The notes under the pieces were generated by a model. That model had not been told where the DNA came from. It made no database searches and saw only the letters and a list, made by a program, of their open reading frames with translations. From Phyllobacterium sp. T1293 (lineage in GTDB: Bacteria > Pseudomonadota > Alphaproteobacteria > Rhizobiales > Rhizobiaceae), in contig NZ_CP088276.1 in the NCBI RefSeq assembly GCF_020731415.2, positions 372,001-436,000 on the forward strand: a stretch of 64,000 nucleotides of DNA, in the 5' to 3' direction. Shown here one piece after another: positions 43,767-52,207 of the stretch. Each line of letters opens with the position of its first letter. The first letter of the stretch is position 1. The position numbers and the translations under genes are program-made.

Positions 43767-44707
43767 GCGAACACGATCCTCGGGAAATAGAAGGAAACCA
43801 CCCAGTTGGGCGCATCGACGATTTCGCTGATGCGCAGGTCCCCGCAGACCGAACAGAGCAGATAGGCATCGATGGCGCTCATGCCATGCTCAGCACCCAG
43901 CAGATCGATCATGCGCATCAGACCTTCGCGGGCGCCGGTCATCAGGTCCGGGCCGATGCCGGTCGTCACCTCATAACCCGCACCATCCAGATGTCGTGTC
44001 ACCGGTTCGGTGGTGGTGAACCTTGGGCTTTTCAAACGCGCATCCTTCACCAGCTCGATGGTGGCTTCCACTTCCATCTGGCTTTCAATCGCCGTGCCGC
44101 AGACTTCGCCGTCACCTTGCGCCGCATGGGTATCGCCGATGGAGAAAAGCGCCCCGTCCACCTCAACCGGAAGATAGAGCGTCACGCCCGAGGTCAGATC
44201 GCGTATGTCGAGATTGCCGCCGACCCGGCGGGGCGGAACAACCGAATGCAGCCCCGCTTCCGCAGGGGCAACACCAATCGTTCCGGCAAAGGGTTTGAGC
44301 GGCACGCGGCCACCGGGTCCGTAAAGTGCTGGTGCCATGCTGATGGGATCATAGTTCCACATATGCAGGGCGGGCTCCTGAAACTGGTCGGCCAGCAGAC
44401 CGAAGCCCGGAATATTGGCCGTCCAGCCGACACCGGATGGCACAAAGCGGCGGATCGTCACCTTCAGTGCATCGCCCGGCTTAGCGCCCTCGACATAGAC
44501 AGGGCCAGTGACGGGATTGATCTTGCTGAAATCGAGACTATCGAGCGTCTCCAGCGTCGATCCCTTGCCCAGCTGGCCGCCGGATGAGTCAAGACACTCG
44601 AAATGAATCGTTTCACGGGCCTTGGCAATCAGCGCCGGTTCAAAATCGCGGTTCCAACCGAAATGATGTTTTGTGCGATGAATGGTGTGGGTGCAGACGA
44701 TGCACAT
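43763..44707 (-). CDS. Acetamidase/formamidase family protein
   Basis: 314 residues. The family core is visible: TKHHFGWNRDFEPAL, VYVEGAKPGDALKVTI, IPGFGLLADQ, PFAGTIGVAPAEAG, PPRRVGGNLDIRDLTSGVTLYLPVEVDGALFSIGDTHAAQGDGEVCGTAIE (residues ~155-205), then MSAIDAYLLCSVCGDLRISEIVD near the end. These enzymes hydrolyse formamide or acetamide to ammonia and the acid in the cytoplasm. ATG 44707 (MCIVCTHT) is chosen with GGGAG upstream; the frame extends to 44734. It lies within the amiC/amiR-controlled operon, giving a clear context as the catabolic enzyme. The downstream ATPase overlaps it by 4 bases. Confidence 0.92.
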   Translation of the reverse strand: MCIVCTHTIHRTKHHFGWNRDFEPALIAKARETIHFECLDSSGGQLGKGSTLETLDSLDFSKINPVTGPVYVEGAKPGDALKVTIRRFVPSGVGWTANIPGFGLLADQFQEPALHMWNYDPISMAPALYGPGGRVPLKPFAGTIGVAPAEAGLHSVVPPRRVGGNLDIRDLTSGVTLYLPVEVDGALFSIGDTHAAQGDGEVCGTAIESQMEVEATIELVKDARLKSPRFTTTEPVTRHLDGAGYEVTTGIGPDLMTGAREGLMRMIDLLGAEHGMSAIDAYLLCSVCGDLRISEIVDAPNWVVSFYFPRIVFA

Positions 44708-44735
44708 GTCAGAACTCCCGGAAAAATGATGCATG

Positions 44736-44759
44736 CCCTCGGGGCGTGTTCCCCGAGGG
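44736..44759 (-). other. Intercistronic hairpin between binding-protein and amidase genes
   Basis: CCCTCGGGG (44736-44744) and CCCCGAGGG (44751-44759) form a perfect 9-bp stem with a 6-base loop. On the minus strand a TTTTT follows 8 bases after it. Such hairpins after a binding-protein gene often protect its mRNA 3' end or partly terminate transcription, raising binding-protein levels over downstream genes. Confidence 0.6.
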
Positions 44760-44779
44760 TGTGACAGGCAAGGGCAGGT

Positions 44780-46399
44780 CTACTGCTTCACGTAGATCGC
44801 GTCGTAATTGATGACGCGGGTGGGATCGACATAGATCTTGTCCGAGCCACCCATGCGCGGCGACTTAGCCACAACGCGGCGCTCGTTGATCACGGGAATC
44901 CACGGTGCATCCGCCATGATATCGGTGAATATCTTGCCCCAGACAGCGGCACGTTCGGTTGCCTTGGCCGGATCGGACATGGAGTCTGCCGCCGTCGCAC
45001 GCTTGTCTAGATCGGCATTGCAGTACCAGGACCAGTTCCAGCCGCCGCTGACCGCGCCGGAGCAGCCAAGGATCGGGCCGTAGAAATTGGACGGATCAGG
45101 GAAATCGGCAATCCATGCCATGCCGCCGGACCAGATCATTGGCGCTTCACCTTCCGTACCGCCTGCCGCGATCACGTTGGACTGAGCCAGCGCGCGCACT
45201 TCCGCCTTGACGCCAATTGCAGCCAAATCCTGCTGGATGGCCTGAGCGACGCGCGGCTGTGGGTCGGTATTGGTCGAGTAGAGGACCGTCTGGAACCCAT
45301 CGGGGAAACCAGCCTCCGCCAACAGTGCCTTGGCTTTTGCCACGTCGTAGGCATAACCGGTATAGCTCTTGTCATAGCCGGGCATTGCGGGTGGCAGGGG
45401 CTGATTGGCGGGTGTGGCGCGGCCATTGAGAATGCGGGTGATGCGCTCCTTGTTGACGGCCATGTTGACAGCCTGACGCACTTTCACATTGTCAAACGGC
45501 TTGATTCTGGTGTTGAGCGACACATAACCGGTGTGGAGCTGTTCACCATCCACGATCATCCCGGCTCCGGCAGGGGAATTCTTGATCTCAAGGAATTTTG
45601 CCGGAGGAATGCCATCACCGGCAATATCAACCTCGCCCTTTTGCAGGCGCAGAAGCGCAACAAGCGGTTCCTGTCCAACCTCGACGGTGAACTTGTTGAT
45701 ATGCGGCATATCCTTGACGAAATAGTCGGGGTTGCGCTCGAACACGAGGCGCTGGCCGATGGTCCATTCTTTCAGGACAAATGTGCCGGAGCCAACGGGT
45801 TTCTTGCCGAAATCGCCCCCAGCCGCCTCAACAGCTTCCTGCGGAACCACGGAAGCGAAATTGATGGCCAGAACATGCAGGAAAGTGGCATCAGCACGGG
45901 AGAGATGGAAAATTACCGTGGCGGCGTCGGGAGCCTCGATGCCTTCAAGGGTTGTAGCCTTGCCACCGGACACATCTTCATAACCCTTGATCGCACTGAA
46001 GAAACCGGCGCCGGGGCCTTGTGTCTTTGGATTGACTGCACGCTCGATCGAATATTTTACATCCGAGGCAACAAGCTCGCGGCCATTGGTAAATTTCACA
46101 CCTTTGCGCAGCTTGAACGTGTAGGTCAGACCGTCCTTCGATACATCGAATGTCTCTGCAAGGGAGGGAATGAGATCGGGCGTTCCCGGCGTATAATCCA
46201 TCAGGCGCGAATAGAGGCTCTTGATCATCGACCAATTGACCCAATCATAGCCGACAGCCGGATCAAGCGTGGCGATATCATCTTTATAGGTGATGAGCAC
46301 ATCGCCCCCCTGTTGCGGGGTTTCCTGTGCCCATGCGGGTAGCGGCGTTATCAGGAGCGCCGTTGCCATGGTGGTGTTGCGAAGCCAGCGTTTTAACAT
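44780..46399 (-). CDS. ABC transporter periplasmic substrate-binding protein (SBP family 5)
   Basis: 539 residues. A signal peptide is visible (TTMATALLITPLPAWAQ, cleavage near WAQ-ET, residue ~25). The SBP_bac_5 (OppA/DppA-like) pattern follows: IATLDPAVGYDWVNWSMIKSLYSRLMDY, SLAETFDVSKDGLTYTFKLRKGVKFTNGR (residues ~80-110, family signature), YVSLNTRIKPFDNVKVRQAVNMAVNKERI. It binds substrate in the periplasm and delivers it to the permeases; amide/peptide compounds are implied by the operon. The family binds peptides, nickel, glutathione and others, so the ligand is not certain. Confidence 0.93.
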   Translation of the reverse strand: MLKRWLRNTTMATALLITPLPAWAQETPQQGGDVLITYKDDIATLDPAVGYDWVNWSMIKSLYSRLMDYTPGTPDLIPSLAETFDVSKDGLTYTFKLRKGVKFTNGRELVASDVKYSIERAVNPKTQGPGAGFFSAIKGYEDVSGGKATTLEGIEAPDAATVIFHLSRADATFLHVLAINFASVVPQEAVEAAGGDFGKKPVGSGTFVLKEWTIGQRLVFERNPDYFVKDMPHINKFTVEVGQEPLVALLRLQKGEVDIAGDGIPPAKFLEIKNSPAGAGMIVDGEQLHTGYVSLNTRIKPFDNVKVRQAVNMAVNKERITRILNGRATPANQPLPPAMPGYDKSYTGYAYDVAKAKALLAEAGFPDGFQTVLYSTNTDPQPRVAQAIQQDLAAIGVKAEVRALAQSNVIAAGGTEGEAPMIWSGGMAWIADFPDPSNFYGPILGCSGAVSGGWNWSWYCNADLDKRATAADSMSDPAKATERAAVWGKIFTDIMADAPWIPVINERRVVAKSPRMGGSDKIYVDPTRVINYDAIYVKQ

Positions 46400-46429
46400 T
46401 CTGTTCCCTTTTCTTGTTCTGGTTGAAGT

Positions 46430-47350
46430 TCAGCGCGCACGGATGCGCGGATCGAGCAGCGGCGCGATGATGTCGGCAAGCAGGTTGCCCAGAACAATCG
46501 CGAGTGCGGAAACCAGGGTGACGCCCATGATGATCGGAATATCGACCTGTTGAATGGCCTGCCACGCCAGCTGGCCGATGCCGGGCCAACCATAAACAGC
46601 TTCGACCACCACAACACCGCCCATAAACTGGCCGATATCGATACCGATCATCGCAATGATCGGCAAAAGCGCATTGGGCAGGGCATGGCGCAAAACAATA
46701 CGCGCGGACGACAGGCCCTTTGCCCGCGCCGTGCGCACATAATCCTGATTGAGCACATCGATCATGGCCGAGCGGACCATGCGGGCATACCAGCCCGCAC
46801 CGAGAATACCCAGCGTGGCGGCAGGCAGCACCACATGGGCAGCGGTGCCAAAACCGCTCATCGGGAACCAACCAAGCGTAACGGCAAAGACGTAAAGCAA
46901 CAGCAGCGCGACAACAAATTGCGGTGCTGAAACGCCGACGAACGAAGCCATCATCACAACGCGGTCAACCGCACCGCCACGGCGCAAGGCCGCTATGACG
47001 CCAAGGGTCAGGCCAAGAACGACCTCTACGAAAATACCAGCTGCCATCAAAATCAAGGTTGCGGGAAGTCGGGCGAGGATCAGTGCGCCCACATCGGTCT
47101 TTTGTGCGTAGGAGCGACCAAGATTGCCCTGGAGTATGCCTTGCACATAGGTCCAGAACTGCACGAGAAGCGGCTGATCCAGACCGAGTTCCCGGCGGAT
47201 ATTGGCAACCGTTTGTGCCGTGGCGCTGCGCCCGGCAATCATGCGGGCGGGATCAGCAGGCAAGGCATAAAGCAGCAGGAAAGTAATGGCAGCAACCCCA
47301 AGAAGGATCAGCGCGGTTTGCACGAGACGGCGCATAATGAGCAGGGCCAT
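46430..47350 (-). CDS. ABC transporter permease (DppB-type)
   Basis: 306 residues, with six transmembrane segments (RRLVQTALILLGVAAITFLLLYAL first). The EAA loop of importer permeases is visible in DYVRTARAKGLSSARIVLRHALPNALLPII (residues ~195-225). It starts at ATG 47350, 1 base after the stop of the neighbouring permease; a longer in-frame start at 47398 would overlap that gene and is rejected. It pairs with the DppC-type permease. Confidence 0.93.
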   Translation of the reverse strand: MALLIMRRLVQTALILLGVAAITFLLLYALPADPARMIAGRSATAQTVANIRRELGLDQPLLVQFWTYVQGILQGNLGRSYAQKTDVGALILARLPATLILMAAGIFVEVVLGLTLGVIAALRRGGAVDRVVMMASFVGVSAPQFVVALLLLYVFAVTLGWFPMSGFGTAAHVVLPAATLGILGAGWYARMVRSAMIDVLNQDYVRTARAKGLSSARIVLRHALPNALLPIIAMIGIDIGQFMGGVVVVEAVYGWPGIGQLAWQAIQQVDIPIIMGVTLVSALAIVLGNLLADIIAPLLDPRIRAR

Positions 47351-47351
47351 A

Positions 47352-48200
47352 TCACCCCCTCCCGCGCTGGGTGGGATCGAGAATATCGCGCAAAGCATCC
47401 CCGACCAGATTGAATGACAATGCCGTTAGAAGGATGACCGCTCCTGGGAAGAACACCAGCCACGGCGCCGCCTGAAAATAGCTCTGGCTTTCAAAGATGA
47501 TGTTTCCCCATGACGGTTGTGGCGGCTGGACGCCGATGCCAAGGAAAGAGAGCGTAGCCTCAAGCAAAACAGTTGTAGCGATGCCAAGTGTGCCCCAGAC
47601 GATGGCTGTCGGCATGAGATGCGGCAGAATATGCACGAACAGAATGCGCAGGTGCCCGGCACCGAGGGACCGTTCCGCGAGAATGAAATCACGCTCCACC
47701 AATCCGCGCGTTTCCGTATAGACAATGCGGGCCACCTGCACCCAATTGACCAGTGCAATAACCATCGCAACGATCCAAAGGCTCGGATGCAGCAATGCGG
47801 CCAGAACAATGGCCAGCAACAGGGCGGGAAACGCCATCATCAGATCGGTGAACCGCATCAGCAGGCCACCGACGGCACCGCGCAGGTAGCCGGACAGGAT
47901 GCCGACCAGAAGGCCAATGGCGACAGCAATGCCATTGGCGACAAGGCCGATGATCAACGACGTACGGGCACCAAACAACAGACGCGAGAACAGATCCCGC
48001 CCGAGTGTATCGGTGCCAAGCAGGAACTGGGTGCTGGGCGGCAGAGGCGCGCCCTCAATCGACAGCCCGTCAAACATCTGATTGTCAGGGCTATAGGGCG
48101 CAATCAATGGAGCCCCGAGTGCCATCAGTACAACCAGCGCGACGATAATCAAGCCGAACAGTGCGGATGGCTGACGCAACAGGGTTTTTAAAACGCGCAT
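47352..48200 (-). CDS. ABC transporter permease (DppC-type)
   Basis: 282 residues. It has the N-terminal OppC_N helix (ALFGLIIVALVVLMALGAPLIAPYSP) and the EAA loop ERDFILAERSLGAGHLRILFVHILPHLMPT (residues ~175-205), which contacts the ATPase. LLGTDTLGRDLFSRLLFGARTSL is the usual DppC/OppC signature. It forms the importer channel with the DppB-type permease. The ATG shares one base with the amiR stop, so it is tightly coupled to the regulators. Confidence 0.93.
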   Translation of the reverse strand: MRVLKTLLRQPSALFGLIIVALVVLMALGAPLIAPYSPDNQMFDGLSIEGAPLPPSTQFLLGTDTLGRDLFSRLLFGARTSLIIGLVANGIAVAIGLLVGILSGYLRGAVGGLLMRFTDLMMAFPALLLAIVLAALLHPSLWIVAMVIALVNWVQVARIVYTETRGLVERDFILAERSLGAGHLRILFVHILPHLMPTAIVWGTLGIATTVLLEATLSFLGIGVQPPQPSWGNIIFESQSYFQAAPWLVFFPGAVILLTALSFNLVGDALRDILDPTQRGRG

Positions 48201-48781
48201 CAGCCAGCCTCCGGCAAAGGTTCAGCACCGGCAAGAATGAGGGCCGCAACCTGCTCCATGGGCATTCGCCGCTCCATCGCGCAATTGCGCAGGATGCTGT
48301 AGGCATGTTCCTCATCGGCATTATGGGCGGCCATGATTTTCTCGACAGCCGCGTGCACTAATGGCCGAAGCCGCACGCGTTCTTCAAGGTGTTGCAATTG
48401 CCGGGATGCCGCTATGCGTTCCGCATGAATTGCAATGGCCATCACAAGGGTGGGGTAAACAGCAGATGTTGCAACGGGCTTGGCAATAATGGCCCCGGCA
48501 CCCTGTTGCATCGCCCAGGCGATACGCCCGGGCGCCTCCGAGCTGAGTAATGCGACAACAGGCAGTGGAGCTTTGCCTTCTGACCACGGCAACAAATCAT
48601 CCCAGCCTTGATCCGCATCGACCAAAACAATATCGGGTAGATCTGTGGCCGCCAATGGCTCCCATTGCACGGTGACGTAAAGACCAAGCAGCTTGAGCTG
48701 ACGTGTCAGGCGTTCCGTGGTTATGTCAGATCGATGAAGGATGGTTACGCGCCAACCGGTGAAATTAGGGGTATCTCTCAT
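48200..48781 (-). CDS. amiR: AmiR-like ANTAR-domain antiterminator
   Basis: 193 residues, as in Pseudomonas AmiR (196). A degenerate receiver-like N-terminal domain (VTILHRSDITTERLTRQLKLLG ... IVLVDADQGWDDLL) lacks the normal phospho-acceptor set. A coiled coil (ERIAASRQLQHLEERVRLRPL, residues ~118-140) leads to an ANTAR domain: VHAAVEKIMAAHNADEEHAYSILRNCAMERRMPMEQVA (residues ~138-178). ANTAR proteins bind paired hexaloop RNA hairpins to prevent termination. Its ATG overlaps the stop of amiC by 4 bases. It would be held by AmiC without amide and act on the leader upstream of amiC when released. Confidence 0.92.
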   Translation of the reverse strand: MRDTPNFTGWRVTILHRSDITTERLTRQLKLLGLYVTVQWEPLAATDLPDIVLVDADQGWDDLLPWSEGKAPLPVVALLSSEAPGRIAWAMQQGAGAIIAKPVATSAVYPTLVMAIAIHAERIAASRQLQHLEERVRLRPLVHAAVEKIMAAHNADEEHAYSILRNCAMERRMPMEQVAALILAGAEPLPEAG

Positions 48782-49914
48782 GAAACGATCCGCAATCTGA
48801 CGGGCATTTTTGTCCGGCGACGGGTAAGATAGGGATCAGCTGCAATTGCTGGCTGTGAATTCACAATATCAAAGCTGTTGTCATCATTGATACGGCCAAG
48901 ATGAAAAGGCAGCGCCATGTGATTGGTATCGGGATCGATCTGTACCTCACCGAAAACGGTCGACAGTGGCACACCGGATAAATGGCGGCGAACGGTTTGC
49001 GGATCATCGGTTCCGGCCGCAATAATCGTCTCGCCGCAGAGTTTGACGGCGGCATAGGCACTGGCAAAAATATTGGAAAGATGCCGCTGCGAACCGAAGC
49101 GCTTGGAAGCCTCTGTCTTGAAAGCCAGATTTTCCGGCGAAACAAGACTGTCAAAATAGGCCGCCACCGAAAAATGCCCAGTCGCCACACCAGTACCAAT
49201 CTCGTCCAGTTCACATTCGGAAAGATCGCAACTGACGACGGGGCAATTTTCCGGCAAAAAGGCTGGGTCACGATCACCAAGGACCTTGAATGCCTGCAGG
49301 AAAGCATAGCTTGCCGGACCAATCAGATTATTCAGCACAAAACTTGGCCGCCGCTGTTCAATATCAAGGATGATACGCTCAACGGCGGTTTCTTCCAGCG
49401 GCAGATAACGTTCACCCAGTACCTCCCCGCCAACCTGGTAGATCAGCTCCCGCGCAAGCCGGTTCATCTCCCACCCCCACACATAGTTAGCACCGACCAG
49501 ATAGGGTCGCCGACCATAGCGTGGCAGCATGTAATCGAATAGCGGTAGCAAGTGCTGATTGGGGCAGGCACCAGTATAGATCACATTTTCATTGGCCTCG
49601 AAGCCTTCATAAGGGCACATATACCAAAGTAAGCCATCATGCTTTTCGACAAGTGGGATCACTTCCTTGCGGGCAATGGACGTAATTGTCCCGACGATAT
49701 GGTTGCAACCATGGTCCCGTAGCAACGAGCGCGCGCCATCAAGGTAGCCGGGAATATGACCCTGTGGATCGATGAATACAGGTTCGATGGCACCGGGATA
49801 CTTGTTCCTTATTTCATCGATGGCAAATTCAGCACCATCGCGGCTATCCCGCCCGATGGCTCCATAGGGGCCAATCGTCGAATAGAGAATGCCAATTTTT
49901 ATTGCGTCGCCCAT
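48778..49914 (-). CDS. amiC: AmiC-like amide sensor (periplasmic-binding-protein fold, cytoplasmic)
   Basis: 378 residues without a signal peptide, the length of AmiC (385). It is a Peripla_BP type I fold, starting IKIGILYSTIGPYGAIGRDSRDGAEFAIDEI (residues ~4-35), with the AmiC/UrtA landmark CPYEGFEANENVIYTGACPNQHLLPL (residues ~105-130). In Pseudomonas AmiC binds AmiR and releases it when acetamide or a similar amide binds. ATG 49914 is chosen over 49953, because the extension would overlap the leader terminator T-run. It is the first gene of the seven-gene operon and its leader carries a terminator/antiterminator. Confidence 0.92.
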   Translation of the reverse strand: MGDAIKIGILYSTIGPYGAIGRDSRDGAEFAIDEIRNKYPGAIEPVFIDPQGHIPGYLDGARSLLRDHGCNHIVGTITSIARKEVIPLVEKHDGLLWYMCPYEGFEANENVIYTGACPNQHLLPLFDYMLPRYGRRPYLVGANYVWGWEMNRLARELIYQVGGEVLGERYLPLEETAVERIILDIEQRRPSFVLNNLIGPASYAFLQAFKVLGDRDPAFLPENCPVVSCDLSECELDEIGTGVATGHFSVAAYFDSLVSPENLAFKTEASKRFGSQRHLSNIFASAYAAVKLCGETIIAAGTDDPQTVRRHLSGVPLSTVFGEVQIDPDTNHMALPFHLGRINDDNSFDIVNSQPAIAADPYLTRRRTKMPVRLRIVS

Positions 49915-49922
49915 ATTCCACC

Positions 49923-49974
49923 AAAAACAAAAACCCCACGACGCGATTCCCATCTAGGATGGGGCGTCATGGGG
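49923..49974 (-). terminator. Leader intrinsic terminator upstream of amiC
   Basis: On the minus strand an 11-bp stem (left arm plus 49964-49974, right arm 49934-49944, one U-G pair) encloses a small CCCATC/GATGGG hairpin and is followed by TTTTTGTTTTT (49923-49933). It ends just 8 bases before the amiC ATG at 49914, so it should stop transcripts before the operon unless antitermination occurs. Confidence 0.85.
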
Positions 49975-50069
49975 CGAAACTGCCCATCGACTGTTGAAGT
50001 CATGTGAGTGCAACAAACGTTGCGCAATCAATAGGCACGATTAAAATACGTGCACCCAAAACTTGTCAA
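49969..50069 (-). promoter_or_regulatory. amiC operon promoter and candidate ANTAR antiterminator leader
   Basis: A TTGACA -35 (plus 50064-50069) and TTTTAA -10 (50041-50046) with a 17-base spacer give a start near 50034 and a leader of ~120 bases. A first hairpin (GCAAC/GTTGC, 50010-50023) is followed by a GGGC/GCCC stem with a 6-base loop (49976-49981). The second stem uses the left arm of the terminator, so the two are mutually exclusive. This is the layout of ANTAR two-hairpin leaders; the loops do not match the A1/G4 consensus perfectly. Confidence 0.65.
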
Positions 50070-50390
50070 GCGACTTATTGGAAGCTGCCATCAAGACGTT
50101 TCGGCAGGTGTCCGAAGAGACGATCGTTTGGTAATGTTCTGCTGGTTCAATGTGTCTTGACCGGCAGCGCTACCACCTGAACGCGCCGCAACATCATATG
50201 GACAAGACCAAGCGCATCCACCACGACTAGGCATCCTCGGCTGTATTGCAGGCATCACACTCAACACCGCGCTGCGTATGCGCAGGTTGGAAACCAGGCC
50301 CGCTCTCTGGCGGGGGCTCAGAGGTGCGAAGAGCGTCTTGCACGCAGGCACCCTTCTTCGCCTGCCGCTTCAATCGCGATCCAAAGCCGT

Positions 50391-50747
50391 GATTATTTGG
50401 GATCTTACGGACGGGTTGATCTCATAAACGCTGCCCCTGGCAATCGGCCCTTGTTGGATCTCTTCGAGCAAGGTGAGATAGACGCAGCATTTGCTCCATT
50501 TCTTCCATCTGGCTTCTTTAGACCCAACTCAAAGTTCAGGCAGTTACTGCCCGACTTTAGAGAGCAAGAAGTATAGTACGCCTCTAGCGCCGGTTTCGTT
50601 CCAGGAATGCATATTCTGGGAATAAAAGCTGAATTGACGTTGAAATACCCGTGGCTTGTTCAGGCAATAAGCGAAGCGTTTGATAACAGTGCGAGACTTT
50701 GGCGTGAAAAGCGTGAGAAATTTGCAGAGACCTCGCCGTGGAGATGA
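50391..50747 (+). pseudogene. Broken 4,5-dihydroxyphthalate decarboxylase-like gene (C-terminal remnant)
   Basis: One continuous frame encodes GEIDAAFAPFLPSGFF ... FRQLLPDFREQEV, then an amber TAG (50574-50576), then YASSAGFVPGMHILGIKAEL ... KYPWLVQAISEAFDNSARLW ending at TGA 50745-50747. The two halves match in order the C-terminal part of 4,5-dihydroxyphthalate decarboxylase / related substrate-binding-like proteins (GEIDA..., LFPDYRAVE..YY, FPIMH, HPWLa..L..AF). No matching N-terminal part is found upstream. It is thus a degraded gene with an in-frame stop. Confidence 0.65.
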
Positions 50748-52207
50748 GCAAACAGATTGATCTAAGTGTCTTGGATACGTTTGGCCGACGGCCACTGATC
50801 AAGCCTGACATCAGCGTGACACGTCTATTGGGTCCACCAGGTATCGCTAAGGCTGCAGCTTTGTTGCCTGTCCAGGCACGACTATTAGGTCAGCGCGCTA
50901 CACCAGAAGCTAAAGCGTCGTTGCCTTTGACGCCGGTGCGGTAACTATCACACTGATCAGGTCGTACGCCGCCGGTCCGGCTTCTGTCCAAAGCTAAACC
51001 GTTCCAGCTTCATATTTGGTTCGTCTGTTTCAGTCGCTTTGCTTCAAATTTCTCCTATAAGATTGAAAATGATAGAAAATATCCGTTACATAAAATTCAC
51101 TGGAGGAATATGGACAACCCAAACCGAAAGATGCAAATTTGGACTGAAAAAAGTTTCAGACCAAGCAAAATAAGATGTTTCTCGATTTTAGCTCATACTA
51201 TTTAAATTCAAAAATTCTGAGCCTCAAGTCCTAAGACTGATAGAAGGCTGCTCTTCAAATGAATGCCCTCAGGCTGATCGCCTCCGAATAATTGGTTCAT
51301 GAAAAGTGATACGCGTGCAGATGATCTGCAAAAGCTCGCATAGAGAGCAAGCGCTAGCGTGTTGTATGATATAACATTTCATGTCTATGGGGAATCTCGC
51401 AATGGATTTGAAATTGTTGTCTGAACAGTCATTCGCCCTGCAACGTATTGCGGTCGAATATTGAGGCATTTAATCCTGACGGTATGCCTAAAACACAATT
51501 TCTTTGGATCATTGATAACGTCGGAGAAGAAACAACTCCTAATGTGTTTAACGCCGGATTGTCGATAGCGCGGCCAAAACGAAATGGTTCATGTCAATTC
51601 TGATTAAACTCGCTTTTCGCATGTATTTATCGAGGGTTGTGGCCCAAATCATTATGAGGACGTTTATGCAAACCTCTGTAATATTTGGGTGATCATCGAA
51701 TTGTGCCCTTACGCTGCATGGTCAGGCTATAATATCGCGCCATGTTGCGATCGGGATCATAACGCGTGACATGGAATGATTGGGGGCTCAGTCATGTCCT
51801 CAAGAATCCTGACTTCAGACGCAATCGTCCAATGACAAAATTTGAATCTGTAGAACTCCATCGATTCAAATCTTTGATGGGAATGCCGCGCTGCGACACA
51901 ACTATCGGCAAGTCAAACCGAAGATTTGCAAGCCTTTCGCAGCACGATAACTTTCTGGTTTGTAAAAACGCTCATCTATCAACATGACTTGAAGCAGGCA
52001 GGATGGAATCCCATCTGGTTTCTTGTCACTATCGTAGTGTCATGCGCAACTCGTGCTAAATTCATCATGGCGTCACGTTGATCGCTGGTGACCAGCGTGA
52101 TGCCCAGACCACTCCTACAATGATCGTACTGTGGTTTCAGCCCGTCGAGTGGCAAAGAGAATCATGGACACAATTACCGGACTGCCCATTTGCTCAAGAT
52201 GGTCACC
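50748..52207. other. Gene-poor AT-rich stretch
   Basis: About 1.46 kb with no gene I can support. Short frames at 50738-50944 and 51766-51987 (both plus) have no family resemblance. From ~51000 the DNA becomes clearly AT-rich relative to neighbours. Near the end a 15-base palindrome CGCTGGT-G-ACCAGCG (52083-52097) lies ~110 bases after the SDR stop and may be a protein-binding site. It looks like decayed or foreign DNA. Confidence 0.5.

Noticed and set aside
50091-50351. 86-codon minus-strand frame upstream of amiC
   Set aside because: Translation resembles no family and no start signal is seen; probably chance.
50738-50944. 68-codon frame after the decarboxylase-like remnant
   Set aside because: No family recognised and no good start; it might be decayed coding DNA but I cannot support a gene.
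51766-51987. 73-codon frame in the AT-rich stretch
   Set aside because: No similarity, no ribosome-binding site, unusual composition.
52083-52097. CGCTGGT-G-ACCAGCG palindrome considered as terminator of the SDR gene
   Set aside because: No T-run and ~110 bases from the stop; left as a possible binding site only.
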